Below are positions 61,929 to 64,000 of a stretch of DNA of 64,000 bases, piece after piece; positions within the stretch are counted from its first letter, which is position 1; each line of letters starts with the position of its first letter. This DNA comes from Aromatoleum diolicum. GTDB taxonomy: Bacteria; Pseudomonadota; Gammaproteobacteria; Burkholderiales; Rhodocyclaceae. Where the stretch lies: contig NZ_WTVQ01000008.1 of the NCBI RefSeq assembly GCF_012910955.1, forward strand, positions 1-64,000. Reading direction: 5' to 3'. The translations under genes and the position numbers were made by a program. Below the pieces are notes generated by a model, which was not told the DNA's origin, ran no database searches, and saw only the letters and a list, made by a program, of their open reading frames with translations.

Positions 61929-64000
61929 TCACTGCGGAGCGTCGGCCGCGAGTGCGCGGTTGCAGGCATCGCGGGGGCTTGCTGCGCCGAGGTAGTGCGC
62001 CCATTCAGCGGCGGTCAGTGCGCGGGGATGGCGCCCGCAGGCCTGCGCGATCAGTTCGCCGGGATCGAGCGCGAACACCTGCACGCTGCCGCTTTCATCC
62101 ACGCTGGCGACATGCTTGCCGGTGGCGCTGGCGGCGCTGAGCAGGATCTTTGCCGGATGGTCGAGCCGCGCAAGCGGGCGCCCGTCGCGCTTGTCCGTGA
62201 CGACGAGATGCGAGTCCTCGGCAACGAGTTGCAGCGCGCGAGTGGCGTCTTCGCATTCGGTCCGGTCGTCCGGGTCGATGCGCAGCGGCCCCCCGCTCGC
62301 AGCGATGTCGTGACGCCGTCCGGCCGCGCGGAGGAAGCGGCCATCGTCGCTGACGAAGCAGGCAGAGGCCAGTGGCCTCAGGTATCGCCCGAGATCGATC
62401 GACAGAATTTCCGCGGGGTTCGCGAGGTGCCAGCGCACCAGCGTATGGCGCTCGCCACCCCGTGTCACGTCGGTGCCGACGAGGACTGCGAGGCCGAAGC
62501 GGCCGTCGCGCGATACCTTGATCGCCGCCGGCCTGCCGGCGAGCGGCGGGGACGTCCAGCGTTCGTCGTTGCCGAGCTTCCACACCTGCATCCGATCGGC
62601 GGCCGCGACGGCGAGATAGCTTGCATCGCTGCTGAGCGCGAGGGCCTCGGGCACCGTGTTCTGGGCGATCTCGATGGCTGGGTCGTTGGAGCCGATCGCC
62701 TGGACGATCACCTTGTTGTCGGTGGCGACGGCCAGGCGCCGGCCGTCGGCGCTGACGGCCCAGCGCCGGGACGGCGGCATCGTGGCGGCGACCCTTGGCA
62801 TACCGGCGCGCAGGGCCCAGGTGTGGAGGCGTATCGCGTCGTCGGTCGACACCAGGAGATCGATCTGGTCCTCGCGCATGCCGAGCCACAGCGGCACGGC
62901 GCCCGCGGCGAGCTCGGTGCTCGCCAGCGCGGCTGCGGCCGCGGGCATGGAGAGCACGCGGTGGCGCGACAGGCCCAGGCGATCCGTCTCGGTCAGCAGT
63001 AGCACCGGGTCGGATGAGGCAAATGCCGCGGCCTCGGCTTCGAGCGGCATGCGGGCGCGACTCAGGTCGTTCGCGGTGTCCCACAGCAGCACGTCCTTGC
63101 CGCCCGAGACGACGATGAAGCCGGCACCGTCGCGCAGCGCGAGCAGGTCGCCGTCGGGAGCGTGCGACGTGCGCAGCTGACGGCCCGCGTTCACGTCCCA
63201 CAGTTCGACGTCGCCGACGTAGGAACTGCGCGTCGCAGCGTGCGCGCCGTCGCGGCTGAAGACGAGATGCCAGGGTGGCTTGTTCCATGCCAGCACCTGG
63301 ACCGGCGCATCGCGCGCCTCGGCCGGCATCCGCCACAGCGCCTGCGTCGTCGCGAAGTGCCGGCCATCGGGGCTGAAACCCCGGAATTCCTCGCCTTCGC
63401 GGCGCATCAGCTCGGACTGACGTACGCGGCTCCACAGCCGGAAGGTGGATTTTTCCGGCCCGCCCAACTGCGCACGGTCGGTCATCGCGATCAGGGCGCC
63501 GTCGTCGCTGATCGCCGGGGTGAGGTGGCCCGCCTTGGAGTCGACGGTCAGGCTGTCGATGCGCTGCAGGGGGCGCGCCGACCAGACTTCGAGCGTGGTG
63601 CGGTGCGTGTCATCGGATTCCTGCACGACGCACCAGTCGCCATCGGAGCTCGCCGCGGTTACGAGGCGGACGCGCGCCGGGGCATCCCCTGCAGGGGCCT
63701 TGACGTCATCGGTGCTGCAACTGCGCAGCGTGCCGTCGCGCAGTGACCACACCGCGATCTGCCCCGCCGTGGCTTCGGTGGTGACGTGCTCGCCGGTGGG
63801 CGACAGGCGCAGCGTCCGCGAGGCGCTGCGGTCGAACTCGCCGTGCGAGCGCGGCAGCAGGGCGAGTGCGCGGCGCAGCGACAGATCCACTTCGAGTGAT
63901 CGCTCGCCGATCGACGACAGGATGCGCAGTGCCTGCGCGGCGAGCAACACGCTGGTGTCGACCGCGCCGCCGCGTTCGCGCAGCAGGTCGGCCTGCGCGG
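61929..64000 (-). CDS. Large WD40-type beta-propeller protein, partial (continues past the right edge)
   Basis: The frame is open to the window edge, giving 690 codons. At its left end in protein order: ADLLRERGGAVDTSVLLAAQALRIL and EVDLSLRRALALLPR, the helical segment that in TIR- or caspase-type proteins follows the membrane helix. Then many beta-blades with WD40-like ends (GQIAVWSLRDGTL, VELWDVNAGRQL, DVLLWDTANDL, MQVWKLGND). The C-terminal ACGRHPRALTAAEWAHYLG... is the cap found on STAND/TIR/caspase-WD40 proteins. N-terminal effector lies outside the window. Confidence 0.8.
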   Translation of the reverse strand, partial: AQADLLRERGGAVDTSVLLAAQALRILSSIGERSLEVDLSLRRALALLPRSHGEFDRSASRTLRLSPTGEHVTTEATAGQIAVWSLRDGTLRSCSTDDVKAPAGDAPARVRLVTAASSDGDWCVVQESDDTHRTTLEVWSARPLQRIDSLTVDSKAGHLTPAISDDGALIAMTDRAQLGGPEKSTFRLWSRVRQSELMRREGEEFRGFSPDGRHFATTQALWRMPAEARDAPVQVLAWNKPPWHLVFSRDGAHAATRSSYVGDVELWDVNAGRQLRTSHAPDGDLLALRDGAGFIVVSGGKDVLLWDTANDLSRARMPLEAEAAAFASSDPVLLLTETDRLGLSRHRVLSMPAAAAALASTELAAGAVPLWLGMREDQIDLLVSTDDAIRLHTWALRAGMPRVAATMPPSRRWAVSADGRRLAVATDNKVIVQAIGSNDPAIEIAQNTVPEALALSSDASYLAVAAADRMQVWKLGNDERWTSPPLAGRPAAIKVSRDGRFGLAVLVGTDVTRGGERHTLVRWHLANPAEILSIDLGRYLRPLASACFVSDDGRFLRAAGRRHDIAASGGPLRIDPDDRTECEDATRALQLVAEDSHLVVTDKRDGRPLARLDHPAKILLSAASATGKHVASVDESGSVQVFALDPGELIAQACGRHPRALTAAEWAHYLGAASPRDACNRALAADAPQ

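Overview
The window looks like the chromosome of a GC-rich betaproteobacterium. An Azoarcus/Aromatoleum/Thauera-type member of the Rhodocyclales is my best guess, inferred from the gene mix: TrmA, a phasin-like protein, DUF3025, a PEP-CTERM protein, MocR/DUF2917, acidic amino acid and ureide catabolism, and several sigma54 regulators. No rRNA, tRNA or CRISPR array was seen.

Region 1 (1-6.4 kb) has lower GC and reads as a stretch of a chromosomal integron. Unrelated one- or two-gene cassettes (an unknown protein, DUF2703, a methyltransferase, YefM-YoeB, DUF3465, VapBC) are separated by attC-like sites with RYYYAAC and GTTRRRY ends. No integrase gene lies in the window. An IS110-type element abuts the first attC half site. 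An IS1634-type element of 1925 bp with perfect 20-bp ends and a 6-bp target duplication splits the first cassette gene.

Region 2 (6.4-16.8 kb) holds ordinary housekeeping and accessory genes: a Sel1 protein, MocR/DUF2917, LysR, SRPBCC, small membrane proteins, GNAT, GST, GFA, TerB and TrmA.

Region 3 (16.8-34.5 kb) is a ureide (allantoin/allantoate) island. It has an AmiS/UreI channel, two allantoicase-ureidoglycolate lyase pairs, a DctA-type symporter, two NCS1 permeases, a hydantoin/allantoin racemase, a PuuE allantoinase and GntR regulators. An ABC1 kinase gene and a polar amino acid ABC transporter sit between the two allantoicase pairs. Allantoin would be imported, racemised, opened to allantoate, and cut to ureidoglycolate, glyoxylate and urea.

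Region 4 (34.7-38.4 kb) is a small variable zone: a 2OG-Fe(II) oxygenase-like protein, a TIR-transmembrane-beta-propeller protein, a decayed IS3-family transposase and a PEP-CTERM protein.

Region 5 (38.4-47.8 kb) is a complete acidic amino acid/amide regulon: periplasmic binding protein, periplasmic glutaminase-asparaginase, two permeases, ATPase, glutamate dehydrogenase, and an AauS/AauR-type sensor and sigma54 activator. Two perfect TTCGG-N4-CCGAA sites, 32 bp apart, lie upstream of a -24/-12 promoter.

Region 6 (47.9-57.3 kb) has an aldehyde dehydrogenase, a methyltransferase, a split chromate transporter, a tightly coupled five-gene operon of unknown role (cupredoxin, LolA-like, SRPBCC, membrane protein, DUF3025), a phasin-like protein and an AI-2E-type membrane protein.

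Region 7 (57.4-64 kb) has a TyrR/PhhR-like activator divergent from D-amino acid dehydrogenase and an alanine symporter, with a -24/-12 promoter before dadA. The window ends inside a large WD40-type beta-propeller protein.
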